From Candidatus Roseilinea sp. (GTDB lineage: Bacteria; Chloroflexota; Anaerolineae; J036; Brachytrichaceae): 64,000 bases of DNA. This document shows positions 27,671 through 35,949 of this stretch, in pieces; position 1 is the stretch's first letter; each line of letters starts with the position of its first letter. Where the stretch lies: the NCBI GenBank assembly GCA_025998955.1, contig AP024676.1, positions 4,524,001 through 4,588,000 on the forward strand, written 5' to 3'. Below the pieces are notes generated by a model. That model made no database searches and had not been told where the DNA came from. It saw only the letters and a program-made list of their open reading frames with translations. The position numbers and the translations under genes are program-made.

Positions 27671-29679
27671 TTCACCCTCGGCGTGTAGCCTTTCTCCTGC
27701 AACTCCTCGATCAACACCTCCAGGTCATCGTCGTGCAAGACGAAGGCACGCGGCGATAGCTGGTAGACCACGTGCTTCATCAGGCGGGTGCTGGCGGCCA
27801 ACTCTTTAGCGGCGAAGTCGTCGGCCAGCTCCAGCACCGTGAGCGATTGATACACGCGCACGCGCCCATGCCGCCGCGCGATCAACTTGAACTGGTCGCT
27901 CACCGACCGGCTGAGCGGCGCTTTGGCGCGCTTGAACTGCGCTGCGACATCGGCGAACGACACGCCCTCCGACAACGCGCGCTCGATGCTGGCTGCCGTG
28001 AAGATGTAGGTGAACGGCGCATCGCCGCGTTCGGCGCATCGCCGCACGATGCCCACCAGCGCGGCACGATCCGGCGCCGGCGGCAGCCGCAGGGTGTGCT
28101 CGTCCAGCCACTCGATCGGCTCGACCGCGCGCGACTTCGGCGCAGCAGCATCGGGCAGCGCGCCTTGGCGCTCCTCGATCAACCAATCGCCCACCGGCGT
28201 GATGCGAAAAGCGTCCAGCCGGCCGGCTGGCGTCAAGCGCACCTCGACGGCGCCGAACCCGGCCAGCGAATCACGGATGATGTGCTCGAGGATAGCGCCG
28301 ACGGTGATGCGCCATTCCTCCGGTCGTTTCAGGTTCATGCGCGCGCCTGTGGCGGCCAAGGCGAACCACCAGTCCATCTTCGTGGCGAAGGTCCAGACGC
28401 ATTCAGGTTGGAACTCGAAGAGCTTCGTTCGTAGTTCGTCCCAGCCGATCCATCGGTCGAGCGGCAAGCCGCGCAGCACGCGCACCACGTAACGTCGCAA
28501 CGCGCACCACTCGGCGGCCAGCAGGTGGGGGGTCAGATGGCGCGCGCCGATCGCCCGCATCACGCGGAAGCGCTGTTCGGGCCTCAGATCGCTCATGGCG
28601 CTGCGCACCTCCAGGCCGGCCATGATCTGCTCGCTCCAGGCCGTCCAGGCGCGCCGGAGCTTGTGCGGATCGGCCAACACCAGCCACTCTTCGATCGCGC
28701 CGTTGCGCGTGCCCACGCGCAGTGCGCCGTCGGTCGTCTGCGCTGTACGCGCGCCGGGATCGGGTGCTTCGATCAGTTGCAAGGCGCAGGCGATGGCGAA
28801 CAAGAATTCGATTTGCACTGCGCTCAGGCCGGTTTGATTTTCCAACGTTGCCAGCGACTCTGTCGTCAGTGAGCTGAGCATCGGAACGCTGATGCCGGTG
28901 TGCGGGTCCGGCGCCCAGTTCGGTCGCGACCGCAGCACGCGTTCCGCTTCGTCGGCGTCGTGTTCCCAGTCGCGCAGCCAAATCAGGCGTGCGGCTTGCT
29001 TGTGCGGCGGCAGCGGCGCGCGCAGGACGACGCCGCTGCGCGCGACGGCGTTGAGGAATACCTCGAAGTGCTCTAGGAAGTTCGCGATGGACAAAGCACG
29101 TGCTTCGGTCTCGCGCGCCATCGCCTCGGCGTGCACCGGCCAGCGCATCACTGGTGCGCGCGCGCCGTTCAGCGGTAGCCATTGGTAATACACGTCGCGC
29201 GAACCGGTGGGGAATGGGGCGCGCGTGGGGAAGAGTAAGGCACGCCGGCGCAGCGACTCGATCAACTCCGTCAGTCGGCGGTCGGCATCGGGCCGGTAGT
29301 CGTTCGATCGCTCGGCCGGCGTTGCCCATAGGTCGGCGGCAGTGCTGCGCGCGATGGGCACTTCGTGGTCGCGCGCGGTAAGCAGCCGGCGGGCGAAGTC
29401 CTGTTGCTCCTCACTTAGGTCTTCCAGCAGCGCGTCGGGGGCTTCGGCGACGCGCGCGATGCGCTCGTTCAACGCAGCGACGACTTGTTCGACCAATCCG
29501 ACGCGCGAATTGCCCTTCGGCGTCGCGCCGAGCCAGCGCGCCAGCTCGCGCAATTGCGCGCCGCTGAACTCGGCTTCGATCACCGACGAGAGCGAAATGG
29601 CGCCAGCACGAAACGGCGCAGCGATGGGCCACGCCGTAGCTGATTTCGCGATGTCAGTCGCAGGTCGAGCGTTTCCCAT
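27667..29679 (-). CDS. Helicase-associated protein, second member
   Basis: The 670-residue protein also lacks ATPase motifs. An N-terminal helical segment (FSGAQLRELARWLGATPKGN) resembles the winged-helix or SAP-like start of helicase-associated proteins. The C terminus (RVYQSLTVLELADDFAAKEL, STRLMKHVVYQLSPRAFVLH, LEVLIEELQEKGYTP) fits the Helicase_C_3 repeat pattern. It is second in the operon, 25 bp after the XPB gene and overlapping the third gene. ATG 29679 is chosen over an upstream TTG. A joint role with XPB in DNA repair or restart is inferred only from linkage. Confidence 0.7.
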   Translation of the reverse strand: MGNARPATDIAKSATAWPIAAPFRAGAISLSSVIEAEFSGAQLRELARWLGATPKGNSRVGLVEQVVAALNERIARVAEAPDALLEDLSEEQQDFARRLLTARDHEVPIARSTAADLWATPAERSNDYRPDADRRLTELIESLRRRALLFPTRAPFPTGSRDVYYQWLPLNGARAPVMRWPVHAEAMARETEARALSIANFLEHFEVFLNAVARSGVVLRAPLPPHKQAARLIWLRDWEHDADEAERVLRSRPNWAPDPHTGISVPMLSSLTTESLATLENQTGLSAVQIEFLFAIACALQLIEAPDPGARTAQTTDGALRVGTRNGAIEEWLVLADPHKLRRAWTAWSEQIMAGLEVRSAMSDLRPEQRFRVMRAIGARHLTPHLLAAEWCALRRYVVRVLRGLPLDRWIGWDELRTKLFEFQPECVWTFATKMDWWFALAATGARMNLKRPEEWRITVGAILEHIIRDSLAGFGAVEVRLTPAGRLDAFRITPVGDWLIEERQGALPDAAAPKSRAVEPIEWLDEHTLRLPPAPDRAALVGIVRRCAERGDAPFTYIFTAASIERALSEGVSFADVAAQFKRAKAPLSRSVSDQFKLIARRHGRVRVYQSLTVLELADDFAAKELAASTRLMKHVVYQLSPRAFVLHDDDLEVLIEELQEKGYTPRVK

Positions 29680-29704
29680 AGCAGTCAATCGGGGCGACCG
29701 TTCG

Positions 29705-31552
29705 TTATTCGAGTGCGCTGGTGGTGCGTCGGACTTGTGCTGCGTTCACAGCCATCAGCGCCGGCGTGAAGCCGGGCACCTCTTCCTCGTAGAGGATGTC
29801 GTAGTGGTAGCCCTGCTCGGTGAGGAAGAGCTGGCGCTTGGCAGCATATTCCTGGTCGAGCGTGTCGCGCGTGACGATGGTGTAGAAGTGTGCCAGCAGC
29901 CCGTTCTGCTTGGGACGCAACACGCGCCCCAGGCGTTGCGCTTCCTCCTGTCGGCTGCCGAACATGCCGCTCACCTGGATCAGCACATTGGCGTCCGGCA
30001 GGTCAATCGAGAAGTTGCCGACCTTCGACAACACCAGTCGCCGGATCTGCCCCGCGCGGAACTGCTGGAACAACTTTTCACGCTGGCGCACCGGCGTTTC
30101 GCCGGTGATCAGTGGCGCGTCGAGTCGCCGAGCGATTTGTTCCAACTGTGGAATGTACTGGCCGATGATCAGCACGTCGTCGTCCTTGTGCTTAGCCATC
30201 AGCATCGAGACGATCTGCAGCTTGCGCGGATTGGCCGCGGCGAAATGATATTTCTGATCGTGGCCGGTGATGGCGTATTCCATGCGGTCTTCGTCGGCCA
30301 ACGACACGCGGATCTCATGGCATTCGGCGGTAGCGATCCAGCCCTGGCGCTCCAAGTCCTTCCATGGCACGTCGTACTTCTTCGGCCCGACGAGCGAGAA
30401 CACGTCGCCCTCCAGGCCGTCCTCGCGCACCAGCGTGGCGGTCAGGCCCAGCCGACGACGCGCCTGGATTTCCGCGGTCATGCGAAAGACCGGTGCCGGC
30501 AGCAAGTGCACCTCGTCGTAGATGATCAGCCCCCAGTCCATGCTGTTGAACAGCGCCATGTGCGGATACTCGCTGATCTTGGGCAGGCGCTTGGACGATT
30601 TGACGTTGGGCGGCGTGGAGTCGGAGGTGATAGAAGGCTCACCCTTTCCATCCCCGACTTCCCTCTTCCGAGGGTGATACGTCAACACCTGATACGTGCA
30701 AATCGTCACCGGCCGGACGTCCTTCTTTAGCCCGCTGTATTCGCCGATCTGATCTTCGGTGAGCGTGGTCTTGTCGAGGATCTCGCGAATCCACTGCCGG
30801 ACGGCGACGGTGTTGGGTGTGAGGATGAGGGTGGCGCACTGTGCCTTGTGCATGGCGGCAATGCCGACGATCGTCTTGCCGGCGCCGCAGGGCAGCACCA
30901 CCACACCGCTGCCGCCGGCGGCGCTGCCCTGCGCCCAGTAGACCTCGGCAGCGTCGGCCTGATAGTGGCGCAGCTCGAACGGTTGGCCGGCGAGCGTGAT
31001 CTGGCGCAGGTCGAAGTGCAGCGGCGTGCCGTCCACATAGCCGGCCAGGTCTTCGGCCGGATAGCCGATCTGCAGCAGCACGCGCTTGACGTGGCCACGC
31101 TGCGCCGGGTCTATCTCGAAGATGGTCTGGCTCAGGCGCGCTTTCACCAGCGGCACGAACGACCGGTGACGGGCGAGTTCTTCGCCCAGCACCGCGTCGT
31201 CGGCACTGACCAGCATCCGCCCGTCTTCCAGCGTCAGTTTGATCCGCCCGTAACGGCCGACGGCATCGCGAATGTCTACCTTGATGTTCTCCGGCAGCGG
31301 ATATTTCGAGTATTTCTCCAGGTCGGCCAGAATCGCGTCGGCGCTCAGGCCGGCGGCCGCAGCATTCCACAGCGACAGCGGCGAGATGCGATAGGTGTGC
31401 ACGTACTCGGGGCTCTTCTCGAGTTCGGCGAAGCGTGCCAGCGCGTCGCGCGCCTCGGTGTAGCGCGGGTTGTCCACCTCCAGCAGCACCGAGCGGTCGC
31501 TTTGCACGATGAGCGGGTTCTCCGGCCTATAGTTGTGCATCGAATTGCCCAT
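29705..31552 (-). CDS. XPB-type DNA helicase
   Basis: The 615-residue SF2 helicase resembles bacterial XPB, a 3'-5' helicase related to the TFIIH subunit. The N-terminal damage-recognition-like domain starts NPLIVQSDRSVLLEVDNPRY. Motif I is VVLPCGAGKTIVGIAAMHKA, motif II IIYDEVHLLPAPVFRM, motif III GLTATLVREDG, and motif VI EEAQRLGRVLRPKQNG. The thumb region lies between them. An extra stretch of about 25 residues (KREVGDGKGEPSITSDSTPP and on) separates motif Ic from EYPHMALFNSMDWGLI and coincides with a small hairpin. ATG 31540 is an equally good start. It heads a three-gene operon. Confidence 0.93.
   Translation of the reverse strand: MGNSMHNYRPENPLIVQSDRSVLLEVDNPRYTEARDALARFAELEKSPEYVHTYRISPLSLWNAAAAGLSADAILADLEKYSKYPLPENIKVDIRDAVGRYGRIKLTLEDGRMLVSADDAVLGEELARHRSFVPLVKARLSQTIFEIDPAQRGHVKRVLLQIGYPAEDLAGYVDGTPLHFDLRQITLAGQPFELRHYQADAAEVYWAQGSAAGGSGVVVLPCGAGKTIVGIAAMHKAQCATLILTPNTVAVRQWIREILDKTTLTEDQIGEYSGLKKDVRPVTICTYQVLTYHPRKREVGDGKGEPSITSDSTPPNVKSSKRLPKISEYPHMALFNSMDWGLIIYDEVHLLPAPVFRMTAEIQARRRLGLTATLVREDGLEGDVFSLVGPKKYDVPWKDLERQGWIATAECHEIRVSLADEDRMEYAITGHDQKYHFAAANPRKLQIVSMLMAKHKDDDVLIIGQYIPQLEQIARRLDAPLITGETPVRQREKLFQQFRAGQIRRLVLSKVGNFSIDLPDANVLIQVSGMFGSRQEEAQRLGRVLRPKQNGLLAHFYTIVTRDTLDQEYAAKRQLFLTEQGYHYDILYEEEVPGFTPALMAVNAAQVRRTTSALE
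30640..30676. repeat. Small hairpin within the XPB gene
   Basis: CACCCT (30640-30645) and AGGGTG (30671-30676) enclose a purine/pyrimidine-biased segment in frame. It coincides with residues absent from typical bacterial XPB proteins. Membership in the repeat family is tentative. Confidence 0.45.
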
Positions 31553-31629
31553 TAGAACACAGTCGGCGACGGAAATCCAGCGCCGAACCGGTGGACAAAC
31601 CGGCGCATTGCTTTCAAACTACGCCCACG

Positions 31630-33819
31630 ATGAAGCACGCATTGACCTGGATCGTCGGCCCGACCGACGGTCCTTATCACATCCCGTCAGCATTCGTCCC
31701 TGCGACCGTGCCCGGCGCCGTTCAGCTCGACTGGGCGCGCGCGCATGGCTGGCCGCAAATCGAATACGACCCCGACCTGAGCAAGTATGCCTGGATGGAA
31801 GACGCTTTCTGGCTCTATCGCACGACGCTCGATGGGGCGCCGCCGCCCGGTCAGCGCTTATTCTTCGTGTGCAAGGGCGTGGATTACCGGTGCGAGGTTC
31901 GGTTGGAGGGTCGCGCGCTGCATGCGCAGGAAGGCATGTTTACGCCGATCGAACTCGACATCACCGACTTCACGCGGCCCGGCGCGATGTTGGAGGTGTT
32001 GGTCTTCCCTGCGCCCAAGAGCCATCCTGCGCCGGCCGATCGCACCCAGGCCAACCAGAGTTGCAAGCCGGCCGTGGCCTATGGCTGGGACTTCCATCCG
32101 CGCCTGATCCCGCTGGGCATCTGGGATGACGCCTATCTGGAGACGCGGCCGGCGACGCATATCCGCGTCGCCGAACTGTCGTATGTGCTGAGCGACGACC
32201 TCGGCCGCGCCGAGCTCACGCTCGATGTCGCGCTCAGCCAGAGGCTCGGCGCCGGCATGCGCCTGCGCTGGCGGATCATCGCGCCGGGCGGCGAAATCGT
32301 GCATGAGCAACTTGCGGCGTCGAACGCAGCGACGATTCAGCTCAAGCACGAGGTGCATCGGCCGGCGCTGTGGTGGCCGCACGATCATGGCAGCCAGCCG
32401 CGTTACACCTCGGTCGTCGAGTTGCTGGCCGAGGATGGTGAAGCGATAGATCGCCGGCAGGAACGCTTCGGCTTTCGTCGCGTCCGCTTGGTGATGCATC
32501 CGACGCAATGGCAAGAGATCGCGCCGCACCACTTTCCGAAGGGTCGCAACACCTCGCCGATCACGCTGGAGGTCAACGGCCGGCGCATCTTTGCCCGCGG
32601 CGCAAACTGGGTGACGCCCTCGCTCTTCCCCGGCACGCTCACCGAAGCGCACTACTGTGAGCAGTTGGCGCTGGTGAAGGCAGCGCATTTGAACATCGTG
32701 CGATGCTGGGGCGGGGCGAACATCCAGAAGGAGGCGTTCTTCGATCTGTGCGACGAACTCGGCGTCATGGTGTGGCAGGAATTCCCGCTGGCGTGCAATC
32801 GCTACGAAGGCACGCCGGATTACCTGCGCGTGCTCGATCAGGAGTCGTGCGCAGTCATCCGGCGCGTCCGGCAGCATCCGTCGTTGGTGCTGTGGTGTGG
32901 TGGCAACGAGCTGTTCAACGACTGGTCGCGGATGACCGACCAAGACCTGGCGCTGCGCCTGCTGAACCGCAACTGCTACGACTTGGATCCGCACACGCCC
33001 TTCCTGATGACCTCGCCCGCGATGGGCATGGCCCACGGCGGCTATTTCTTCCGAGACCTCAACGGCGTCGAGGTGTATCGGTATTTCGCCGAGTCGCGCG
33101 CCACGGCCTACACCGAGTTCGGCGTGCCGGGGCCGGCCAATGTCGAGGTGCTGCAGCAGATCATCCCTGCCGACGAGCTGTGGCCACCACGCGCGGGCAC
33201 GCAATGGGAGACGCGTCACGCCTTTCGCGCTTGGATGCCAGATTCCTGGCTCGACCTGCCTACGCTCGAAGACTATTTCGGCACGATCACCGATCTCGAA
33301 TCGCTCGTCGCTTGTGCGCAGTGGCTGCAGAGCGAAGGGTTGAAAGCGATCTACGAAGAGGCACGCCGGCAGAAGCCCGCCTGCGCCATGGCGCTGTGTT
33401 GGGTGTTGAACGAGCCGTGGCCAACCGCCGCCAACAACAGCTTGATCTCTTGGCCGGCGCGACCGAAGCCGGCACTGCAGGCGGTGGCGCAGGCGTGCCG
33501 GCCGGTGCTGGCCAGTGCGCGCATCCCCAAATTCAGCTGGCGTGCCGGTGAAGCCTTCGGTGTTCAGCTCTTCATGCTCAACGATTCGCCCGAGCCGTTG
33601 GGGCCTGGGTGCGTGGATGTATGGTTGGAAACAGGGGAGGGGAGATTAGAGATCGGGGATTGGAGATTCGAGGGGGGTGTGGCGAATACGAACGTCGTCG
33701 GGCCGGCACGACAAATCGTGTTGCCGGCGATGCAGACGGAGCGATTCACACTGGTCTTGCACGTGGCCGGCAAGCCGGAGTGGAGTTCGCGCTACGACCT
33801 GCTCTTTCGTCGAGCGTGA
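31630..33819 (+). CDS. GH2 glycoside hydrolase, beta-mannosidase-like
   Basis: The 729-residue enzyme has the GH2 layout: an N-terminal jelly roll (ARAHGWPQIEYDPDLSKYAW, WLYRTTLDG), a beta-sandwich, and a TIM barrel. RCWGGANIQKEAFFDLCDEL and VMVWQEFPLACNRYEG are typical of beta-mannosidases. The acid/base is Glu 427 in LWCGGNELFNDW and the nucleophile Glu 496 in YTEFGVPGP. There is no signal peptide, so it should act on imported oligosaccharides in the cytoplasm, matching the importer upstream. The C-terminal beta domain has a repeat-derived loop (ETGEGRLEIGDWRFEGG). The start at 31630 is preferred because homology begins there. Confidence 0.9.
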   Translation: MKHALTWIVGPTDGPYHIPSAFVPATVPGAVQLDWARAHGWPQIEYDPDLSKYAWMEDAFWLYRTTLDGAPPPGQRLFFVCKGVDYRCEVRLEGRALHAQEGMFTPIELDITDFTRPGAMLEVLVFPAPKSHPAPADRTQANQSCKPAVAYGWDFHPRLIPLGIWDDAYLETRPATHIRVAELSYVLSDDLGRAELTLDVALSQRLGAGMRLRWRIIAPGGEIVHEQLAASNAATIQLKHEVHRPALWWPHDHGSQPRYTSVVELLAEDGEAIDRRQERFGFRRVRLVMHPTQWQEIAPHHFPKGRNTSPITLEVNGRRIFARGANWVTPSLFPGTLTEAHYCEQLALVKAAHLNIVRCWGGANIQKEAFFDLCDELGVMVWQEFPLACNRYEGTPDYLRVLDQESCAVIRRVRQHPSLVLWCGGNELFNDWSRMTDQDLALRLLNRNCYDLDPHTPFLMTSPAMGMAHGGYFFRDLNGVEVYRYFAESRATAYTEFGVPGPANVEVLQQIIPADELWPPRAGTQWETRHAFRAWMPDSWLDLPTLEDYFGTITDLESLVACAQWLQSEGLKAIYEEARRQKPACAMALCWVLNEPWPTAANNSLISWPARPKPALQAVAQACRPVLASARIPKFSWRAGEAFGVQLFMLNDSPEPLGPGCVDVWLETGEGRLEIGDWRFEGGVANTNVVGPARQIVLPAMQTERFTLVLHVAGKPEWSSRYDLLFRRA
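33641..33672 (+). repeat. GAGATTAGAGATC repeat inside the GH2 gene
   Basis: The segment GGAGATTAGAGATCGGGGAT continues with TGGAGATTCGAG and encodes GRLEIGDWRFEG in frame in the C-terminal domain. Only one arm is present, so it cannot fold as a long hairpin. The unit is the same as at 43608-43660 and 43914-43937. Confidence 0.7.
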
Positions 33820-33887
33820 TCTAGCCCTCGCAGAGCTTCGCGGGGTTTGGCCGGTACGTCACTTCGAGCTGTGTGAGGGATAACGCC

Positions 33888-33893
33888 TACAAT
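33888..33893 (+). promoter_or_regulatory. -10 element next to the dehydratase start
   Basis: TACAAT ends 8 nt before ATG 33902 and no Shine-Dalgarno sequence is present. The start is probably leaderless. Confidence 0.45.
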
Positions 33894-33901
33894 TCCTGCA
33901 T

Positions 33902-35050
33902 ATGGACATCGTTGACATCCGCGCTATTCCGCTCGCCGGCAAGACGCCCGACGGCGGTTGGACGCACGACTTCGACCCCGACAACAACCTGCACACGCTC
34001 ATCGAGGTTGTCACCGACGAGCTCATCGGCGGCCGGCCGCTCACCGGCATCGGCAGCGTATATACCAGCGGCGCGCTGGTCGAGGGCGCGCTCAAGCTAC
34101 TGCGGCCGTGGTGCATCGGCCATAGCGCGATCGAGCCGGAGCGGGTGAGCGAGACGTTGCGCCAGATGGCCTTCTGGCAAGGGCGCGGCGGCGCAGTCGA
34201 ACACGCTATCAGCGGCATAGACATCGCGCTGTGGGACATTCTGGGCAAGGTCACCGGTCAGCCCGTGGCGCGCCTCCTGGGTGGCTACTATCGTTACAAG
34301 ATCAAGCCCTACGGCTCCATCCTGTTCGACGATCCGCCGCGTTTGCGCGAGACGTTGCAGCAGACGACGGCACGTGGTTTCAAGGCGATCAAGATGGGCT
34401 GGCGACCGTTCGGGCGCGTCAGCCGACAACTCGACGAGCGACTGGTCAAGACGGCGCGCGAGACGGTCGGCCCGGAGGTGGAGCTGATGGTGGATGCGGG
34501 CGGCAGCGAGCAGTTCTGGCCGCACGGCTACAAATGGGCGATCGAGACGGCGCGCATGCTAAAAGACTACGACGTGACCTGGTTCGAGGAGGCGCTACCG
34601 CCGGACGACCTCGAGGGCTACATCAAGCTTCGCGAACATTCGCCGGTGCCGATCAGCAGTGGCGAAGTGCTGACGCGCCGGCAGACGTTCATGCCGTGGA
34701 TCGCGCGGGGCGCCGTGGACATCATCCAGCCGGACTGCACCAAATGCGGTGGGCTGAGCGAGGCGCGGCGGATCGCTTGGACGGCGTATGACCATAACGT
34801 GCTGTGGGTGCCGCACGGGTGGAACACGGCCGTCGGCCTAGCCGCCGACCTGGCACTGGCGGCGGCGACGCCGGTGGCGCGCTGGGTAGAGTACATCACA
34901 CCTTCGCCCTACATCGAGGAGATCGTCGCTGCGCCATTCAAGCTCGACGAAGATGGGCTGCTCGACATCCCGACTGCACCCGGCCTCGGCATCGAACTCG
35001 ATCCCGATGGCCTGGCGAAGTACTCGAACGTCCGCTTGACGGGTTCGTGA
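33902..35050 (+). CDS. Enolase-superfamily (mandelate racemase/muconate lactonizing) enzyme
   Basis: The 382-residue enzyme has the superfamily's metal and base residues: FKAIKMGWRPF (Lys-x-Lys region), ELMVDAGGS (Asp ligand), TWFEEALPPDDLEGY (Glu ligand), VPISSGEVLTRRQTF (Glu ligand) and LWVPHGWNTAVG (His base). The HGWN and FEEALPPDD combination is typical of sugar acid dehydratases. It likely dehydrates an aldonic acid from the sugar-degrading genes around it, but the substrate cannot be read from the sequence. It is read from its own leaderless-type promoter after the GH2 gene and lies 36 bp before birA. Confidence 0.88.
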   Translation: MDIVDIRAIPLAGKTPDGGWTHDFDPDNNLHTLIEVVTDELIGGRPLTGIGSVYTSGALVEGALKLLRPWCIGHSAIEPERVSETLRQMAFWQGRGGAVEHAISGIDIALWDILGKVTGQPVARLLGGYYRYKIKPYGSILFDDPPRLRETLQQTTARGFKAIKMGWRPFGRVSRQLDERLVKTARETVGPEVELMVDAGGSEQFWPHGYKWAIETARMLKDYDVTWFEEALPPDDLEGYIKLREHSPVPISSGEVLTRRQTFMPWIARGAVDIIQPDCTKCGGLSEARRIAWTAYDHNVLWVPHGWNTAVGLAADLALAAATPVARWVEYITPSPYIEEIVAAPFKLDEDGLLDIPTAPGLGIELDPDGLAKYSNVRLTGS

Positions 35051-35086
35051 CATTAGCCGCGAAGGCGTGGAGGTAGCGGAGGATCC

Positions 35087-35851
35087 ATGCGCTTCGACGT
35101 TCGTCGCTTCCCTTCTGTTACCTCGACCATGGACGTCTGCCGCACTTTCGCCGAACGAGGCGCGTGCGAAGGACTCGTCGTGCTGGCGGATGAGCAGACC
35201 GCTGGTCGTGGGCGGGCCGGCCGCGCCTGGTATTCGCCGCCCGACCAGTCGCTCTACCTCTCCATCCTGCTGCGACCCAACCTGCATCCGCGTCAGATCG
35301 GCTGGTTGACCATGCTCGGCGCGCTCGCCGTCTGCGAAATCTCACGGGAGACATCGAGCACGCAAGAAGCCGATTCCCATTCTCGATTCTCGATTCTCGA
35401 TTCTCGATTCAAACTCAAGTGGCCCAACGACGTGCTGCTGAACGGCAAAAAGGTGGCCGGCGTGCTGGTGGAATCCTCGTTCATCGGCGATCGCCTCGAC
35501 TACGTCGTGCTGGGCATCGGACTGAACGTAAACACCCGCTTCGATGATGCGCCGGAGGAGGTGAAGCTGCGCGCGACCAGCCTGCGCGAGGCGCTGGGGC
35601 ACGAGGTGGATCGCGAGGCAGTCCTCGACCGGCTGCTGGCGGCGTTCGGCGCGCGTTACGCCATGTTGCCTGCTTCGCCGCTGGCCGACTATGCGCGTCG
35701 TCTCGATACGCTCGGCAAACGCGTGCGGCTGCGAGCCGGCAGTGAGATTGTCGAAGGTGAAGCCTTGCGCGTCGAAGACGACGGCGCGCTGGTCGTGATG
35801 ACGTATGGCGGTGAGCGCATCGTCACGTTTGGCGACGTGGTGAGCGCGTGA
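35087..35851 (+). CDS. birA: Biotin--[acetyl-CoA-carboxylase] ligase
   Basis: The 254-residue enzyme activates biotin with ATP and attaches it to a carboxyl carrier protein. Motifs are STMDVCRTFAE, DEQTAGRGRAGRAWYSPP (biotinyl-AMP loop), SLYLSILLRP, FKLKWPNDVLLNGKKVAGVLVE (catalytic Lys region) and VVLGIGLNVN. There is no N-terminal DNA-binding domain, so it is a ligase only. Directly before KWPND sits a repeat-encoded stretch of about 20 residues (DSHSRFSILDSRF) made by four tandem TTCTCGA units. A GCGGAGGATCC site precedes ATG 35087. Confidence 0.93.
   Translation: MRFDVRRFPSVTSTMDVCRTFAERGACEGLVVLADEQTAGRGRAGRAWYSPPDQSLYLSILLRPNLHPRQIGWLTMLGALAVCEISRETSSTQEADSHSRFSILDSRFKLKWPNDVLLNGKKVAGVLVESSFIGDRLDYVVLGIGLNVNTRFDDAPEEVKLRATSLREALGHEVDREAVLDRLLAAFGARYAMLPASPLADYARRLDTLGKRVRLRAGSEIVEGEALRVEDDGALVVMTYGGERIVTFGDVVSA
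35380..35410 (+). repeat. TTCTCGA x4 tandem repeat inside birA
   Basis: Four perfect 7 bp units TTCTCGA occupy 35380-35407, followed by TTC. Three units equal 21 bp, so the array does not break the frame. It resembles one arm of the TCTCGATTCTC hairpins near 42003-42042 and 45011-45028. Confidence 0.85.
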
Positions 35852-35949
35852 GCGCCGGCGATCATCGCGCCCTGCTTGCTCACGGTATACTTGCGTCCAT
35901 TCGATTGACTGTTCGCCGATTGGCAGAATCAACCCCGGAGGAAATGTAG

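Noticed and set aside
35380-35410. Possible CRISPR array or direct-repeat locus
   Set aside because: The units are 7 bp, have no spacers, and lie inside the birA reading frame.
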